This document shows positions 18,025 through 26,874 of a DNA stretch of 64,000 bases, piece after piece. Each line of letters starts with the position of its first letter. The first letter of the stretch is position 1. Source of the stretch: Paraburkholderia terricola (lineage in GTDB: Bacteria > Pseudomonadota > Gammaproteobacteria > Burkholderiales > Burkholderiaceae). The notes below the pieces were generated by a model. That model was not told the origin of the DNA, did no database searches, and saw only the letters and a program-made list of their open reading frames with translations. The translations under genes were made by a program, and so were the position numbers. The stretch is taken from assembly GCF_900142195.1 (NCBI RefSeq), contig NZ_FRAB01000031.1, positions 1 to 64,000 on the forward strand, written 5' to 3'.

Positions 18025-18642
18025 ATGAAACGGCAACGACTCACACGGGAACAGAGCAAGGACCAGACGCGTCAGCGTCTGCTCGACGCTGCGCAGGCGA
18101 TTTTCATGAAGAAAGGCTTCGTCGCGGCAAGCGTCGAGGACATTGCGGCGGCAGCGGGCTATACGCGCGGTGCGTTCTATTCGAACTTCCGCAGCAAGAG
18201 CGAATTGTTTCTCGAACTACTGCGGCGCGATCACGAGACGATGCAGGCCGGCTTGCAGGCGATCTTCGAAAACTCGGCCTCGCGCGAGGAAATGGAAGCG
18301 CGCGTGCTGCGCTACTACAGCAATCTGCATCGCGAGAACAAGTGCTTCCTGCTGTGGGTGGAGGCCAAGCTGCTGGCCGTGCGCGACGGCCGCTTCCGGC
18401 TGCGCTTCAACGCGTTCATGCACGAGAAGCTCGAACAACTGGGCGCGTACATCCGCGAGTTTTCGGCACGCGTGGGTACGCCGCTCCTGCTGCCCGCGGA
18501 GGGGTTGGCGGTGGGCTTGATGGGCTTATGCGACGGCGTGCAGTTCTTCTACACGGTCGATCCGCAAAACGTGTCGGCGGAGATGGCCGAGACGGTGCTG
18601 GCGCAATTTTTCGCGCGCGTGGTGTTCGGGCGCGACGCGTGA
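18025..18642 (+). CDS. TetR/AcrR-family repressor of the adjacent RND operon
   Basis: The 205-aa product has an N-terminal TetR helix-turn-helix (VEDIAAAAGYTRGAFYSNFRSK, residues ~38-58 in part) and a C-terminal helical ligand domain. Its place, divergent from an efflux operon with a strong shared palindrome, is typical of AcrR-type repressors that release DNA when a pump substrate binds. Specific ligand unknown. Confidence 0.9.
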   Translation: MKRQRLTREQSKDQTRQRLLDAAQAIFMKKGFVAASVEDIAAAAGYTRGAFYSNFRSKSELFLELLRRDHETMQAGLQAIFENSASREEMEARVLRYYSNLHRENKCFLLWVEAKLLAVRDGRFRLRFNAFMHEKLEQLGAYIREFSARVGTPLLLPAEGLAVGLMGLCDGVQFFYTVDPQNVSAEMAETVLAQFFARVVFGRDA

Positions 18643-18695
18643 TCCGCGCGGCCCGCGTGGTGGGATGAGCGACGAATCCGGGCGGATCAGGCGGA

Positions 18696-18908
18696 TCAGT
18701 TGGTCGGCAATTGCGCGCAAGCGTCCGCGACCGGCGTGGCGCAAATGAACGAATACTCACCGCTGTAGCGCAGCACTTCCTTGCTCGCGTGCAGGACGAC
18801 CCGGATGTCCGGGCAGCGCTCATAGGCGATGAAGGCCGAACAGGCCGCGGCGGACCAGCAGACCAGCGAAAACGCGATTTTTTCGAAAAGCTGAAAACGA
18901 TGTGGCAT
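18696..18908 (-). CDS. Small hypothetical membrane protein (70 aa)
   Basis: ATG at 18908 is preceded by AGGAAA with suitable spacing. The product has one hydrophobic segment (IAFSLVCWSAAACSAFIAY, residues ~10-29) and a short C-terminal domain with three cysteines (CPDIR, ICATPVADAC). This fits a single-pass membrane or secreted peptide with a possible disulphide. No family recognised. Convergent with the TetR gene. Confidence 0.55.
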   Translation of the reverse strand: MPHRFQLFEKIAFSLVCWSAAACSAFIAYERCPDIRVVLHASKEVLRYSGEYSFICATPVADACAQLPTN

Positions 18909-19164
18909 AGCGGTTAGTTTCCTTTCGGGCGCTATGTTACCAGCATATAAGGGTTTATACCTAGTTCAAAGTTCGCGACGAGCCTCGCAGCGCGGCTGCA
19001 AGCGCGTCGGAAATCTGACCGGATTGTCATGTACGGGTCAGGGTTGGGACAGGCTCGATCGATACAATCGATTCGTTGGGCAAACCCGCGCGCGCCTTGC
19101 CGCACGGGTCGATAGAGGCGGCAGCGTCGCGCCGGCCCGGCGTTACCGAGGCAGGAGTCGTCCC

Positions 19165-20223
19165 ATGAATCAACTGCAATCGATGCGCGTGTTCGTCAAG
19201 GTCGCCGACCTGGGCAGTTTCGTCCGCGCGGCCGGCGCGCTGGAGCTTTCCACCGCCGTCGTCACCCGTCATGTCGCCGATCTGGAAGCGCGTCTCGCCA
19301 CGCGCCTGATCAATCGCACCACGCGGCGGCTCGCGCTGACCGAGTCCGGCGCGGCTTATCTGGAGCGCGTGCGTTCCATTCTCGACGACCTCGACGGCGT
19401 CGAGCAGATGGTGGTGGCGCGCAATCACGAACCGGTCGGCACCTTGCGTATCGTCGCGCCGGTGGTGTTCGGGCTGCATAGTCTCGCGCCGGTGGTCCAG
19501 TCCTACGCGGCGCGCTATCCCGACGTGGTGCCGGACGTCACGCTCGCGGATCGTCACGTCGATCTGGTCGAAGAGGGTTTCGACGTCGGCATTCTGGTCG
19601 CGCGGCCTATGCGCAGCGCGAGCATCGTCACGCGGCGGCTGACCACGGGCCACATGACGGTCTGCGCGACGCCCGCCTATCTGGCGCGGCACGGCACGCC
19701 CACGCGCCCGGAGCATCTGCTGGAACATCCCTGTTTGAGCCGGCCGCAGGAGCAGGTCGGCGACGAGCGCGTGTTCAGCGGGCCGGAGGGCGAAATCCGC
19801 GTGCGGCCCACCAACGCGATCGCCGCGAACAATACGGAGATGCTGCGGCAGTTCGCGCTGCTGGGCATGGGCGTGGCGATTCTGCCGAGCTATCTGATCG
19901 GCCGGGATCTGGCGTCCGGGCGGCTCGTGCCGCTGCTGGGCGAGTATCGTCTGCCGCCGGTCGAAATCGCGATTGCGTATCCGAGCCGCTTTCACTTGCC
20001 GGCGAAGGTGCGGACCTTCATCGATCACCTCGTCGAGCATTTCCAGCAGGACGGGCAGCACCCGCGCGGTTCGCGGATGCTGGCGCCGCGGCGTGCGGTT
20101 GCGGGTTCGCCGGATTACGCCGACGGCCTGCCGGCTTCTGCGTTGCGGGGAGAAGAAGCGCGGCCGCGGCCGTTGCTCAAGGCTTCGCGCGCGCGAGGCG
20201 TGGCGGCGCCGTCGACGGTTTGA
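19165..20223 (+). CDS. LysR-family transcriptional regulator
   Basis: The 352-aa product begins with a winged helix (MNQLQSMRVFVKVADLGSF, then AVVTRHVADLEARLATRLINR), followed by a LysR effector domain of the CrgA/DsdC-like class. GCAGGAG precedes the ATG at 19165. It has an extra ~50-residue Arg/Ala-rich tail beyond the usual ~300 residues. No divergent partner is adjacent, so the target is unknown. Confidence 0.88.
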   Translation: MNQLQSMRVFVKVADLGSFVRAAGALELSTAVVTRHVADLEARLATRLINRTTRRLALTESGAAYLERVRSILDDLDGVEQMVVARNHEPVGTLRIVAPVVFGLHSLAPVVQSYAARYPDVVPDVTLADRHVDLVEEGFDVGILVARPMRSASIVTRRLTTGHMTVCATPAYLARHGTPTRPEHLLEHPCLSRPQEQVGDERVFSGPEGEIRVRPTNAIAANNTEMLRQFALLGMGVAILPSYLIGRDLASGRLVPLLGEYRLPPVEIAIAYPSRFHLPAKVRTFIDHLVEHFQQDGQHPRGSRMLAPRRAVAGSPDYADGLPASALRGEEARPRPLLKASRARGVAAPSTV

Positions 20224-20282
20224 TGGGGTGGCGGGGGGATGGCGGGGCGTTGGTGCGGGAGTCGGCGGGGCTCGTCGGCGCG

Positions 20283-20443
20283 TTAGCCGTGCGGTCCGCC
20301 GGGCGTCGTTCATCAGTGCGCGTTTAGCTGTGCCAGTCAGTCGGGTAGCCGCTCGTCAGAGCGCTTACGGCCGTGCCGGTCCGCCGGGCGCCAACGCGCG
20401 TTTAGCCGTGCCGGTCAGTCCGGTGCTGCTAGTCACCGCGCTT
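20283..20443. repeat. Imperfect ~80-bp tandem duplication
   Basis: Two adjacent copies (about 20283-20365 and 20366-20443) share GCCGTGC(C)GGTCCGCCGGGCG followed by GCGCGTTTAGC(C/T)GTGCC(A/G)GTCAGTC, with local differences. The copies lie in the 286-bp gap between the convergent LysR and DUF2795 genes. No coding frame is convincing. Confidence 0.5.
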
Positions 20444-20509
20444 GCAGCCATACAAGCCCCTCCAAGCGCCGTGCCGTCAGCGCCCGCAGCCGCTCCCGCC
20501 GAACGTCGC

Positions 20510-20740
20510 TTATCCGGCGAGCCCTGGTCCGTAGTTGCTGCCGAGGAGCCGCGTAACCGACGCAATGTCGACGTAATCCTGTTCCGGCATGCCGTCGAGC
20601 ATCGACAGCACCTCGTTGCTCGCGCCGGCTTCGCGCGCGGCGTCGACGAGCGCATCCTTATTGGTCGGAAACTGGACTTCGCTCAGAAGATCGGCGATCT
20701 GAAGATCGATTGATTCGCCGGGAATAGCCGATGCGGTCAT
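20510..20740 (-). CDS. DUF2795 domain protein
   Basis: The 76-aa product contains the short helical DUF2795 pattern (IADLLSEVQFPTNKDALVDA, then AREAGASNEVLSMLDGMPEQ, ending DYVDIASVTRLLG). AGGAG precedes the ATG at 20740 with about 7-nt spacing. The biochemical function of this family is not established. It is monocistronic. Confidence 0.8.
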   Translation of the reverse strand: MTASAIPGESIDLQIADLLSEVQFPTNKDALVDAAREAGASNEVLSMLDGMPEQDYVDIASVTRLLGSNYGPGLAG

Positions 20741-20991
20741 GCAAGCGCTCCTGGTTGTTGTTGCCGTGCTGCTGGACGGGAATGATGCCGCCGCTAAGCA
20801 ATGGACAAGTCCGGCCGCCGCTTCTTCAGACGCCACCGCGATTCGCCGAGCGATCTTGATCACGCCATCGGACTCCATTGTCGCGCGAACCGGCGCTCGT
20901 CGGCGCGCACCGGTTCAGGGCCGAACGAAAACGCCGAACGAAAACGCCGACTGAACGCGCGAACCGAACACGGCCAACCAAACCAGCCCTA

Positions 20992-21246
20992 TCAAGTCTG
21001 CAAACGCTCGTTTCGTCCGATGAAGCCGCGCCCGAGGTGCCGTGACCTGGGCAAGGCGATGTGTTTCCATCGGTCCGGACGATTGTCGTCCGTGGCGGCG
21101 ACATCCGGCGCCGGCGGCGCGACAGGTGCCGCATTGGCGCGTTCGGCAAGGATTCCGGCGTTGCTGGTGTCCGTCGCGGTATGCACCGGCGCGGCGAAAC
21201 ACGAGGCCGACAGCGTCACCATGATCAACAGCGTCGAGGTTTTCAT
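20992..21246 (-). CDS. Small secreted hypothetical protein (84 aa)
   Basis: ATG at 21246 follows a strong GGAGGT site. Residues 1-18 are a signal peptide (MKTSTLLIMVTLSASCFA, cleavage near AAP). The mature part is a Pro/Ala/Asp-rich linker and a basic C-terminus (RSRHLGRGFIGRNER). No family recognised; likely periplasmic. Confidence 0.6.
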   Translation of the reverse strand: MKTSTLLIMVTLSASCFAAPVHTATDTSNAGILAERANAAPVAPPAPDVAATDDNRPDRWKHIALPRSRHLGRGFIGRNERLQT

Positions 21247-21476
21247 CACCCGACCTCCTAAGCTCATGCGGCGCTAACGAGTCAGCAAGCGCTGTGCCGT
21301 CCCCGCGTCGAAAGGAGGGCGCCAGCCGCACGCGGCGCCGCGATTCGCGGCCACGCGCACTTACCATCTTAGTTGGTCAAATTCCGCAACGCGCCCCGAA
21401 CGCCAATAAAAACGCCGTCGCGTAGCGCGGATGATGGCAGGAAGGGACCGGGCTGTCGCGGACGGTCGTTCCGCGT

Positions 21477-22823
21477 TCAGTTTCCCTCACGCAATACCTC
21501 GAACCGCGTCCACGGCCACGACGGCCGGTCGCGCATATAGCCGTTCAGCCAGTTCCATTGCGGATGCCGTTTCATGAACGCCTGGGCGTCGAACGGCCGC
21601 CCGCAGGGATGCCCCCAGCGCGCGCTGAACGCCATCTCGCGCGCCATTTCGCTGTCGGCGACTTTGCCGTCGTTGGCGCCCCACGGATTGAACGGCCCGT
21701 GATCGCTGCCGCCGAAGCGCGCGTCGTCCAGTTCCAGATGCCCGCAGATAGTGCGCGAGCAGGGGTTGTCGTTGCGGTCGAGATAGACGTCGTGATGGTC
21801 GGCGATCATTTGCTTGGCGAGCTCGACGTCGATCTTGCCGCGATGCATGTCCTCGAGTTGCATGAAGCGCAGCCGCCGCGCGCCGTTCTTGCGCACGTCG
21901 GTATAGTCCTCGCCTTCGCCGAGACATTCCTGATTGCGGATCTTCAGATCGGTGGCGGTGTTATAGCCGCTGTAGAAGCCGTCCTTCGTGCTCTCGAAAC
22001 CGGAATAGTGCAGCCCGAGTTCGTAACGCGCGATCTCGCCGGTCTTGACGTCGCCGAGCAACCAGCTATTCGCGTAGCCGCCGTTGTTGGCGACCGCGAA
22101 CATCTCGCACCATTCGCCGATGCTGTTCGCGTACTGCGATGCGCGCCGCGAGCGATAGAACTCCGGGGCGCCCGCCGCGTTGTAGCCGACGAAGTTGGAG
22201 ATGGTGGTTTCGGTCACCATCAGCCCGGCGGCGGTAATCCAGAAATCGGTGAGGCTGGAGATGCAGCCGGGCAAGCCCTGCATCAGAATGCGGTTGCCTC
22301 GATCCGGCACGATGTCGAACACCACATTGAACGCGTCGCCCGCGGCGTAGCGGTCCCATGAGTTGTGCGCCATCACGATGCGGCCGTCGCGGGTGGCCTT
22401 GCCGGTCGCGATGAACGCGCTGCAGTGGTGGCCGCGCCGTCCGCGCCACGGCTTGAGGCCAAGGCGCGGCTCCCGCTGCGCCGCGTGCGTCGGCCACCAG
22501 CTTTGCAGCAGATCCATGTAGCCGTTCCACGCCAACACTTCGGCGAACGGCAACTGCGCGCCGTCGGCGATGCCCTGGATTTCGTCGCTGAATTCGGTGT
22601 CGAGCTGGTTGGCGAACTGCGAGGTCGCCGCGTCGACGAAGGTGTCGAAGTCTTCGCCGGTGTCCCACTTCGCGAGATAACGGGCGGTGTGGATCGCGTT
22701 GCGGATTTCGGCGGCGAGCAACTGGCCGTGCTGCTCGCCGCGGTCGTAGGGCTCGCCTTCGATATGCAGGAAAATCCAGCCCGCCTGGTCGCGGCGCACG
22801 GCATCGAGGGACGGTTCGCTCAT
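21477..22823 (-). CDS. Ntn-hydrolase of the C45 peptidase / phospholipase B-like group
   Basis: The 448-aa product has the layout of C45 acyltransferase/phospholipase-B-like enzymes. Its candidate nucleophile is Cys134 in RGHHCSAFIATGKATRDG, followed by MAHNSWD, the typical substrate-binding strand. Such proteins mature by cleavage before the Cys and hydrolyse amide or ester bonds. There is no signal peptide, so cytosolic location is likely. ATG at 22823 with GGAGCGAAG upstream is preferred over an upstream in-frame codon. Substrate unknown; the neighbours give no clue. Confidence 0.75.
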   Translation of the reverse strand: MSEPSLDAVRRDQAGWIFLHIEGEPYDRGEQHGQLLAAEIRNAIHTARYLAKWDTGEDFDTFVDAATSQFANQLDTEFSDEIQGIADGAQLPFAEVLAWNGYMDLLQSWWPTHAAQREPRLGLKPWRGRRGHHCSAFIATGKATRDGRIVMAHNSWDRYAAGDAFNVVFDIVPDRGNRILMQGLPGCISSLTDFWITAAGLMVTETTISNFVGYNAAGAPEFYRSRRASQYANSIGEWCEMFAVANNGGYANSWLLGDVKTGEIARYELGLHYSGFESTKDGFYSGYNTATDLKIRNQECLGEGEDYTDVRKNGARRLRFMQLEDMHRGKIDVELAKQMIADHHDVYLDRNDNPCSRTICGHLELDDARFGGSDHGPFNPWGANDGKVADSEMAREMAFSARWGHPCGRPFDAQAFMKRHPQWNWLNGYMRDRPSWPWTRFEVLREGN

Positions 22824-22950
22824 CTTCGCTCCGATCGAAGGCCGGGCGTCTCGATGCGCCCGTCGTGGCGTCACGCGCGCGGCTCGCATTTCGGCGCGGC
22901 GTCTTTCTTATTGTAGGGAATCCGCCGGGCTTTGCACGGCAGGCGCCCGC

Positions 22951-24726
22951 CTAGCGAGCCGGATTCATGCGGAAATAAGCGTCGAGCAGCGAGGTCTTGT
23001 AGACCACGCCCGCGAGCGTCGGATGCGCGGCGCTTTCGATCACCGGCAGCCGTTCGCCCTGGAACGCGAGGAAGTGCTGCAACGCGACGCCGAGCGGCAT
23101 GTCGGGCGTGAGCACGTCGAAATGCGGTTGCAGATAATCCGCGGCGGTCTTGGTGGAGGTATCGCGCTTGTCGAGCAGATCCGAGGTGATGTCCTTCAAC
23201 GCGACCACGCCGAGAAACGCCCCCGACTCATTGGCGACGTACAGATACTTCACCGGATATTCGAGGAACACGCGCGTCATGTCGTGCACGGTCGCGTTCG
23301 GCGGCACGACGGTTTCGGCCGGGCGGATCAGTTCGCGCATCTGCGTGGCGCGCAGGCGGATGCGTTCCTGTTCCTGCTGATTGCGGCGCAGCGTGATTTC
23401 GTACATCGAGGTCTTGCCGATCGCGCGCGACACGAAATACGCGACCACGCATGACAGCATCAGCGGCAACACCACCTGATAGCTGAGCGTCATCTCGAAG
23501 ATCATCAGGATCGCCATCAGCGGCGCCTGGGTCGCGCCCGCCAGAAACGCGCCCATGCCGACCATCGCGTAGGCGAACGGCGCCGACGTGCCGTGCGGCG
23601 ACAGCGCGTGCATGCCCTGGCCGAACAGCGAGCCGACCACCGCGCCGACGAAGAGCGTCGGCGTGAAGACCCCGCCGATTGCGCCCGAGCCGGCGGTGGC
23701 CGCCGTCGCGATCAGCTTGAACAGCAGCACGACGACGAGTGCGCCCCACGTCCACGACGAATGCAGGATCGAGTTGACCACGCTGTAGCCGTTGCCCCAG
23801 ACCTCGGGCGTCCACACCGACAGAATGCCGACCACCAGGCCGCCGAGCGCGAGCCGCGCGGGCAGCGGCAAGGGCAGCTTGCGAAAGCCCGTCTTCGACG
23901 CGTCGAGCAGCCGCAGAAACTGCGGCGCGGCCGCGCCGCACAGCACGCCGAGCGCGACGAACAGCATCACCTCGACGCCCGTCACCGGCGGAAACACCGG
24001 CATCTCGTACGGCGGCTTGTAGCCGGCGAATTCGCGCATCGTGATGTTGGCGACCACGGCGGCGACCACCACGGGCCCGAAGCTTTCCATCGCGATCGAG
24101 CCGAGCACGATCTCGGTGACGAAAAACGCGCCGGCGATCGGCGCGTTATACGCGGACGTGATCCCCGCCGCCGCGCCGCAGGCCACCAGCAGACGCAGCC
24201 GCGCCGGATCGAAATGCACCCAGCGTCCGATCAGCGATGCGGCAAGCGCCGCCAGTTGCACCATCGGTCCTTCGCGGCCGATCGAGCCGCCGCTCGAAAT
24301 CGTGAACAGCGACGACACGCTGCGCCACAGGCTCAGCTTCACCGGCACCACGCCGTCGCCGATCGCGACCGCTTCCATGTAGTCGATGTGATTGCATTTG
24401 TCCGCGTGACGCTGCGCGATCAGCAGAAAGAAACCGGCGATCAGACCGCCCGCGGCGGGCAGCCAGATCCGCACCGTCCACGGCAGGCTGCGCGCCATTT
24501 CGACGAAACTGCCGGACTTGCCGGCCACCGCGAATTGCAGCAGCGCGATGCCCTCGCGAAAAGCGATCGTCGCGAAGGCGCCGGCGACGCCGACCACCAC
24601 CGACCAGACCAGCATCGTATGGGCTTCCGAGAGACGGAAGAGATTTTGGGCGCGGGTGCGCAGCTTCAGCAGGAACGAAAGCACGTCGGCGGGACTGGGC
24701 GTGAGAGGGAGTGGAAAAACGCGCAC
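22951..24726 (-). CDS. ClC-family chloride channel/transporter with C-terminal CBS domains
   Basis: The 591-aa product has about ten membrane segments and ClC filter motifs: SGGSIGREGP (Glu152 gating residue), AFFVTEIVLGS (the second acidic residue of proton-coupled ClCs) and GSGAIGGVFTP. Residues ~450-585 form two CBS domains (VHDMTRVFLEYPVKYLYV; LGVALQHFLAFQGERLPVI), which often bind nucleotides and gate transport. The start is a GTG at 24726 with no clear ribosome-binding site, so the N-terminus is uncertain. A Cl-/H+ exchanger role is likely from the second glutamate. Confidence 0.9.
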   Translation of the reverse strand: MRVFPLPLTPSPADVLSFLLKLRTRAQNLFRLSEAHTMLVWSVVVGVAGAFATIAFREGIALLQFAVAGKSGSFVEMARSLPWTVRIWLPAAGGLIAGFFLLIAQRHADKCNHIDYMEAVAIGDGVVPVKLSLWRSVSSLFTISSGGSIGREGPMVQLAALAASLIGRWVHFDPARLRLLVACGAAAGITSAYNAPIAGAFFVTEIVLGSIAMESFGPVVVAAVVANITMREFAGYKPPYEMPVFPPVTGVEVMLFVALGVLCGAAAPQFLRLLDASKTGFRKLPLPLPARLALGGLVVGILSVWTPEVWGNGYSVVNSILHSSWTWGALVVVLLFKLIATAATAGSGAIGGVFTPTLFVGAVVGSLFGQGMHALSPHGTSAPFAYAMVGMGAFLAGATQAPLMAILMIFEMTLSYQVVLPLMLSCVVAYFVSRAIGKTSMYEITLRRNQQEQERIRLRATQMRELIRPAETVVPPNATVHDMTRVFLEYPVKYLYVANESGAFLGVVALKDITSDLLDKRDTSTKTAADYLQPHFDVLTPDMPLGVALQHFLAFQGERLPVIESAAHPTLAGVVYKTSLLDAYFRMNPAR

Positions 24727-24737
24727 GGCAACAGCAG

Positions 24738-24763
24738 CGCGCCCGCTCTCGAAAGCGGGCGCG
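24738..24763. terminator. GC-rich hairpin downstream of the GST gene
   Basis: CGCGCCCGCT (24738-24747) and AGCGGGCGCG (24754-24763) pair perfectly over 10 bp with a 6-nt loop. It lies 34 nt past the GST stop and just before the ClC start. No T-run follows on the minus strand, so it may attenuate rather than terminate. Confidence 0.5.
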
Positions 24764-24796
24764 CGGCGGCGGGTGAGCGGGGAAGAGCGGCGCGGG

Positions 24797-25534
24797 TCAA
24801 GCCGCCGCCTTGTCGAGTTCGGGATAGTGCCGGAAGATGCACGCCTCGTTATGCTCGATGCGCCGTTCCGACTGCAGATACGCGGCGATGTTCGGCCGCT
24901 CGATCACGGCGTCGTGCAGCGCGGCGAGCCGCGGATAGTGTTCGCCGAAACGCTTGAGCGCGCGCGGAAACGCGTATAGCAGACCGTCGATCAACTGGAA
25001 CATCGACAGGTCGACGTAGGTGAGCGCATCGCCCACCATGAAGGTGTCGCCGGCCGGATTCTGCTTCAGCACGCGCTCGAAATAATTCATGAACTTCGGA
25101 ATGCGGTTGTCGATGAAGTCGCGCGCGCGCGCCTTGGCCGCGTCTTTCTGATCCTCGTAATAGAGCGCGCTGGCGAGCGGGTGATGCGTGTCGTGCGCCT
25201 CGGTAACCACGTCGGCGATCGTCAGTTGCAGGCCGTTGGCGACGTAGCGCAGGCTCTCTACCGAAGGCGCGAGGTTGAGCCGCGGGCCCAGGTAGAACAG
25301 GATATTGGCGGTCTGCGAAATCACCAGATCGCCGTCCTTCAGGAACGGCGGCGCGAAGGGCGGATACGGTTCGTCCCTGCTCTTCATGACGGCCATCATC
25401 GCGCTCGTGCCGAGGCCCTCGGCGGGCTCGCCGCGCGCCACTTCCACGTAGTCGGCACCGGCTTCTTCCAGCGCGAGCCGCACGAATTCGCCGCGGCCTT
25501 GCAGGCCGTCCCAATAGTAAAGTTCCAGGCTCAT
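24797..25534 (-). CDS. Glutathione S-transferase
   Basis: The 245-aa product has an N-terminal thioredoxin-fold domain (LELYYWDGLQGRGEFVRLAL, Tyr at 6-7 as likely catalytic residue; SQTANILFYLG is the glutathione-binding ...SxxI region) and a C-terminal all-helical domain. It conjugates or reduces with glutathione in the cytosol. ATG at 25534 is chosen because GAGGAT lies just upstream; a longer in-frame start adds 13 residues without support. Confidence 0.88.
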   Translation of the reverse strand: MSLELYYWDGLQGRGEFVRLALEEAGADYVEVARGEPAEGLGTSAMMAVMKSRDEPYPPFAPPFLKDGDLVISQTANILFYLGPRLNLAPSVESLRYVANGLQLTIADVVTEAHDTHHPLASALYYEDQKDAAKARARDFIDNRIPKFMNYFERVLKQNPAGDTFMVGDALTYVDLSMFQLIDGLLYAFPRALKRFGEHYPRLAALHDAVIERPNIAAYLQSERRIEHNEACIFRHYPELDKAAA

Positions 25535-25638
25535 CGATCGATCCTCATTCGGGTTGCGGTGAACGGGTTGCATGAGTGGGTAACGTGAGCAACCAGTATG
25601 CCGTGCGAGCGCGCCGGATGTTCGCCAGAATGCGCGAA

Positions 25639-25657
25639 ACCCCGCGCGCGGCGGGGT
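25639..25657. terminator. Hairpin downstream of yeiH
   Basis: ACCCCGC (25639-25645), loop GCGCG, GCGGGGT (25651-25657). It lies 21 nt beyond the yeiH stop. Without a long T-run it is a weak terminator candidate. Confidence 0.4.
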
Positions 25658-25678
25658 GGGTTCGAAGGCGAGGGCGGC

Positions 25679-26758
25679 TTAGCCGAGCAGGTGCTGGACA
25701 GTCCATGTGATTCCGAGTCCGCCCAAGGTCAGCCACACGTACAGGATGAAACCGGTGGTCAGCGCGCGCGGGCCGGCCTGACGGATCTGCGAGATGCGCG
25801 TCTCGATGCCGAGCGCGGTCATGGCCATCGTCAGTGCGAAGGTGTCGAGCGTGTTGAGCGTGCTGGTCGCGGTTTCCGGCAGCACATGCAGCGAGTTGAT
25901 CACGACGAAGGCGAGAAAGCCGAGCGCGAACCACGGAATCGCCAGCTTGCGCGGAGCATGATGCTTGCCGTCGTGCGCCGCCGCGCCGCGCGCCGTGCGG
26001 TTCACCCACATGCCGACCATCAGCAGCACCGGCACCAGCAGCATCACGCGAGTCATCTTGACGATGGTGGCGATGTGCGTCGCTTCCGGGCTCACGTTGC
26101 TGGCCGCGCCGACCACTTGCGCCACCTCATGAATCGTGCCGCCGAAGAAAAGCCCCGCGCCGACCGTGTCCAGATGCAGCCAGCCCGCCTTGAACAGCGC
26201 CGGGTAGAGGAACATCGAAAGCGTGCCGAACAGCACGACGCTGCCCACCGCCATCGCGCTCTTGTGCGGCTTCGATTGCAGCGTCGACTCGAAGGCGAGC
26301 ACGGCGGCCGCGCCGCAGATCGCGCTGCCCGCGGCCGTCAGCAACGCCGTGTCGCGGTCGAGTTTCATGATTTTCATGCCGGCCCACGTGCCGAGCACGA
26401 GCGTGCTCACGACGATCAGCACCGATTCCGCGAGCCCCGGCAAGCCGACCTGAGCGATTTCCTGCAGACTCACGCGCAGCCCGAAGAACGCCACCGCGAT
26501 GCGCAGAAGCTTGCGCGCCGAAAAGTTGACGCCGGCCGCCCAGCTTTCCGGCATGCCGTCGCGCAGCGCGTTGCCGTAAACCGCGCCCGCCACGATGCCG
26601 ACGATCAGCGGGCTCAGCCCCAGTCCGGCGATGGCCGGAATCGACGCGATGTGGGTCACGGCAGCCGCGAAAAGCGCGACGAAAAGAATGCCGTTGAGCA
26701 GGCCGCGAGTGGACGATCCGGCCGGTGTGGTTGCAGCGGTGAGATGGGCAGTGGTCAT
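25679..26758 (-). CDS. yeiH: YeiH-family (UPF0324) putative sulfate/sulfite exporter
   Basis: The 359-aa product has about ten hydrophobic helices and YeiH family signatures: LSPLIVGIVAGAVYGNAL, GLRVSLQEIAQVG, AAGSAICGAAAVLAFE and GGTIHEVAQVVGAAS. The family is annotated as putative sulfate exporters; the transported ion is not proven by sequence. ATG at 26758 has AAGGA upstream; the longer in-frame start adds ten residues. Divergent from a LysR gene, an arrangement like yeiE/yeiH of enteric bacteria. Confidence 0.9.
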   Translation of the reverse strand: MTTAHLTAATTPAGSSTRGLLNGILFVALFAAAVTHIASIPAIAGLGLSPLIVGIVAGAVYGNALRDGMPESWAAGVNFSARKLLRIAVAFFGLRVSLQEIAQVGLPGLAESVLIVVSTLVLGTWAGMKIMKLDRDTALLTAAGSAICGAAAVLAFESTLQSKPHKSAMAVGSVVLFGTLSMFLYPALFKAGWLHLDTVGAGLFFGGTIHEVAQVVGAASNVSPEATHIATIVKMTRVMLLVPVLLMVGMWVNRTARGAAAHDGKHHAPRKLAIPWFALGFLAFVVINSLHVLPETATSTLNTLDTFALTMAMTALGIETRISQIRQAGPRALTTGFILYVWLTLGGLGITWTVQHLLG

Positions 26759-26846
26759 GGCGCAGTCCTTATTGGCTGGCTGATTCAATGGCCCTAATCC
26801 TAAATTGAATATAACGATATGAAAAATCGTGATTTGGGATGTAAAG

Positions 26847-26863
26847 TATCGGCCGAACCGATA
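26847..26863. promoter_or_regulatory. Inverted repeat between yeiH and its LysR regulator
   Basis: TATCGG (26847-26852) and CCGATA (26858-26863) flank CCGAA, immediately upstream of the LysR start and in an AT-rich divergent promoter region. LysR sites usually show such T-N11-A symmetry, so autoregulation is likely. Confidence 0.45.
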
Positions 26864-26874
26864 TTTGTATCCTC

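Noticed and set aside
18934..19164. N-terminal extension of the LysR gene at 19165
   Set aside because: The winged-helix domain begins at the ATG at 19165, which has GCAGGAG upstream; the extension has no domain.
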